In this document: positions 40,035 to 41,593 of the stretch, in pieces
Numbering within the stretch: the stretch's first letter is position 1
Layout of the letters: each line of letters opens with the position of its first letter
Assembly: GCF_000730665.1 (NCBI RefSeq)
Contig: NZ_BBIV01000052.1
Location: 1 to 41,593, forward strand
Length of the DNA: 41,593 nucleotides
Source of the DNA: Pseudomonas plecoglossicida NBRC 103162 = DSM 15088
GTDB lineage: Bacteria > Pseudomonadota > Gammaproteobacteria > Pseudomonadales > Pseudomonadaceae
Direction: 5' to 3'
Notes under the pieces: model-generated
What the model saw: only the letters and a program-made list of their open reading frames with translations
What the model was told of the DNA's origin: nothing
Databases searched by the model: none
Position numbers and translations under genes: made by a program

Positions 40035-41312
40035 TTACAATCTCAAATCACTTGCACTTGCCGGCAACAGATACTTGAGGTCGTATAAAACATGATTATT
40101 CCGCCCCAAAGACCGAATTGCTTCAGCCCCCATCTCTTTAAACTGCTGATGAGCAACGGCCAAAATCACCGCATCATAAGTATCGGACTGAGGACTCAGA
40201 ATAGGTGTTATGCCGTATTCAGCCTGAGCTTCGTTGGTGGAGACCCACGGGTCATACACGTCAACCACGATGTTGTATTCCTGCAACTCTTTTACAATGT
40301 CGACAACCTTGGTATTTCGAAGGTCAGGACAATTCTCTTTGAAAGTCAACCCCATGAGTAATACTTTTGCGCCGTCAACATGAATTCTACGCTTAATCAT
40401 TTCCTTAACCAACTGGGAAACTACATAAGCACCCATGCTGTCATTAAGTCTTCGTCCGGCCAGAATAATTTCCGGATGATAACCAATACTCTGCGCCTTA
40501 TGGGTCAAGTAGTATGGGTCTACACCTATGCAATGACCACCAACTAAGCCTGGTCGGAACGGTAAAAAATTCCACTTGGTACCAGCCGCTTGGAGAACTG
40601 CTTCAGTATCAATTCCCATCTTATTAAAAATGATTGCAAGCTCATTTATTAATGCAATATTCAAGTCTCGCTGAGTATTTTCAATAACCTTCGCAGCTTC
40701 TGCAACTTTTATACTGCAAGCCTTGTGTGTACCCGCAGTGATTATCTGGCGATAAAGACCGTCGACTAGCTCAGCAGTTTCCTCCGTAGAACCCGATGTC
40801 ACTTTTTTAATCGTAGTAACCCGATGCTCTTTATCGCCCGGATTTATCCGCTCAGGACTGTACCCAGCATAGAAGTCTTGATTAAAAATCAGCCCCGAAA
40901 ACTTTTCAAGAACAGGAACGCAATCTTCCTCAGTAGCCCCAGGGTAAACTGTCGACTCATAAATTACTATATCACCCTGCTTGAGAACCTTTCCGATAGA
41001 TTCAGAAGCTTTAATCAAGGGTGTAAGGTCAGGTTGTTTGTATTCGTCGATTGGCGTAGGAACAGTTACAATAAATACATTACAATCCCGAAGCTCCTCA
41101 AGATCAGCACTATACCTGAGGAACTTAGCTTCTTTCAGCTCTTCGTCATCAACTTCAAGCGTTGCGTCATGTCCACCGCGCAAGGCATCAATGCGTGACA
41201 GATTGATATCAAATCCAACCACTGAGCGAAGCTTTCCGAACTCCACCGCCAGCGGTAGACCAACGTAACCTAGACCAATTACTGCAAGCTTGATCGAATT
41301 CAGTGAGAGCAT
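40035..41312 (-). CDS. wbpO: UDP-N-acetyl-hexosamine 6-dehydrogenase WbpO (TviB-like)
   Basis: A 425-residue member of the UDP-glucose/GDP-mannose dehydrogenase family. GLGYVGLPLAVEFG is at 13-26, TPIDEYKQPDLTP at about 86-98, STVYPGATEE at about 120-129, and the catalytic Cys261 in GLVGGHCIGVDPYYLTHKA. This form (GGHCIGVDPYYLT) is that of WbpO/TviB rather than UDP-glucose dehydrogenase. It oxidises UDP-GalNAc (or UDP-GlcNAc) to the uronic acid with two NAD. It is the first gene of the cluster in transcription order. ATG 41312 is preferred; the frame extends to 41345 without a better ribosome-binding site. Confidence 0.92.
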   Translation of the reverse strand: MLSLNSIKLAVIGLGYVGLPLAVEFGKLRSVVGFDINLSRIDALRGGHDATLEVDDEELKEAKFLRYSADLEELRDCNVFIVTVPTPIDEYKQPDLTPLIKASESIGKVLKQGDIVIYESTVYPGATEEDCVPVLEKFSGLIFNQDFYAGYSPERINPGDKEHRVTTIKKVTSGSTEETAELVDGLYRQIITAGTHKACSIKVAEAAKVIENTQRDLNIALINELAIIFNKMGIDTEAVLQAAGTKWNFLPFRPGLVGGHCIGVDPYYLTHKAQSIGYHPEIILAGRRLNDSMGAYVVSQLVKEMIKRRIHVDGAKVLLMGLTFKENCPDLRNTKVVDIVKELQEYNIVVDVYDPWVSTNEAQAEYGITPILSPQSDTYDAVILAVAHQQFKEMGAEAIRSLGRNNHVLYDLKYLLPASASDLRL

Positions 41313-41345
41313 TTTCCATTCCAGATAGATAAAAATTTTATCCAA

Positions 41346-41593
41346 TTAAAGCGAAGTCACCTCGCCTTTAGTGACTGACGAGAGACCTGAACACCTAGCA
41401 ACCGCGTCCCCCAGCCCCACGAGCCACCTACAGTCTATCAGTAATCTGAGCCACATCGGAACCTAGTCGTGTCCGACTGGAAGCCCGAATCGAGAGCAGA
41501 CCTCCATCAAAAATTTATTCCCAACAGCCACTCCAATGTGAGAAATCTATTACGGGGAACATGGTCTCTTCACATATCAGCGATACACGCGAT
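41346..41593. other. Non-coding region upstream of the polysaccharide cluster
   Basis: These 248 bp contain no convincing gene on either strand. They should hold the promoter of the minus-strand cluster. I looked for a JUMPstart/ops element (core ggcggtag) on the minus strand and did not find one. A small inverted repeat, agtcac...gtgact, lies at about 41355-41376. Base composition is mixed, so the island boundary may be near. Confidence 0.5.

Noticed and set aside
41346..41593. JUMPstart/ops element upstream of the polysaccharide cluster
   Set aside because: No ggcggtag core was found on the minus strand; the resemblance of ctgtaggtggctc is too weak.
1..41593. CRISPR arrays, tRNA or rRNA genes
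   Set aside because: No regularly spaced direct repeats and no recognisable RNA gene were seen on either strand; the repeated units are REP palindromes.

Overview
The window looks like a chromosomal segment of a Pseudomonas, most likely of the P. putida group. The first 13 kb is GC-rich, carries ordinary Pseudomonas housekeeping genes, and its intergenic gaps repeatedly contain a REP-type palindrome with core ccggcaagccgg, arranged as single copies or inverted pairs. From about 15.3 kb the sequence becomes clearly more AT-rich and no REP copy is visible, which fits an acquired surface-polysaccharide island. All identifications come from reading motifs and translated sequence; no database search or alignment was run.

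Layout. (1) 1-240: 3' end of an IS110-type transposase. (2) 0.3-13.05 kb, conserved core: prmB (-), an isochorismatase-fold hydrolase, a small membrane protein, an Smr-domain protein, folE, a thioredoxin-fold protein, a glutathione S-transferase (-), a BenE-type transporter, a chemoreceptor (-), an SDR (-), an MDR-type oxidoreductase, kdsA, pyrF (-), a DUF2897-like peptide and a ComEA-like helix-hairpin-helix protein (-). (3) 13.2-15.2 kb: rmlB-rmlA (-), overlapping by 4 bp. (4) 15.3-25.3 kb, a mobile-element graveyard: a secreted orphan protein, remnants of two IS3-type and one IS30-type element, an intact IS66-type element with a perfect 8-bp target duplication that splits a phage tail-fibre-assembly pseudogene, an OafA-type acyltransferase, an intact IS3-type element, and a second IS66-type element carrying a DUF6429-like passenger, inside the wreck of another IS3-type element. 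(5) 25.3-41.3 kb: fourteen tightly packed genes all on the minus strand, transcribed from right to left, forming a Wzx/Wzy-dependent O-antigen (or similar polysaccharide) cluster.

How the cluster works together (inference from families): WbpP- and WbpO-like enzymes would supply UDP-GalNAcA. A FnlA/WbvB-like 5-epimerase/4,6-dehydratase, an RmlD-like reductase and a 2-epimerase would supply a UDP-N-acetyl-6-deoxy-L-hexosamine (L-QuiNAc or L-FucNAc). WbpM, a DegT-family aminotransferase and a PglD-like acetyltransferase would supply a UDP-2,4-diacetamido-2,4,6-trideoxyhexose. A PglC-like phosphoglycosyltransferase plus two GT4 glycosyltransferases would then assemble a trisaccharide on undecaprenyl phosphate, a hexapeptide acetyltransferase could decorate it, a MurJ/MviN-like Wzx would flip it and Wzy would polymerise it. 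The number of transferases equals the number of sugar pathways.

The most interesting points are this structure prediction, the RmlD-type reductase in the L-sugar branch, the roughly 12-kb insertion between the comEA-like gene and wbpM, and a possible prophage-derived O-acetyltransferase lying directly downstream of the tail-fibre-assembly remnant. I found no CRISPR array, tRNA or rRNA, and no clearly new defence or biosynthetic system.
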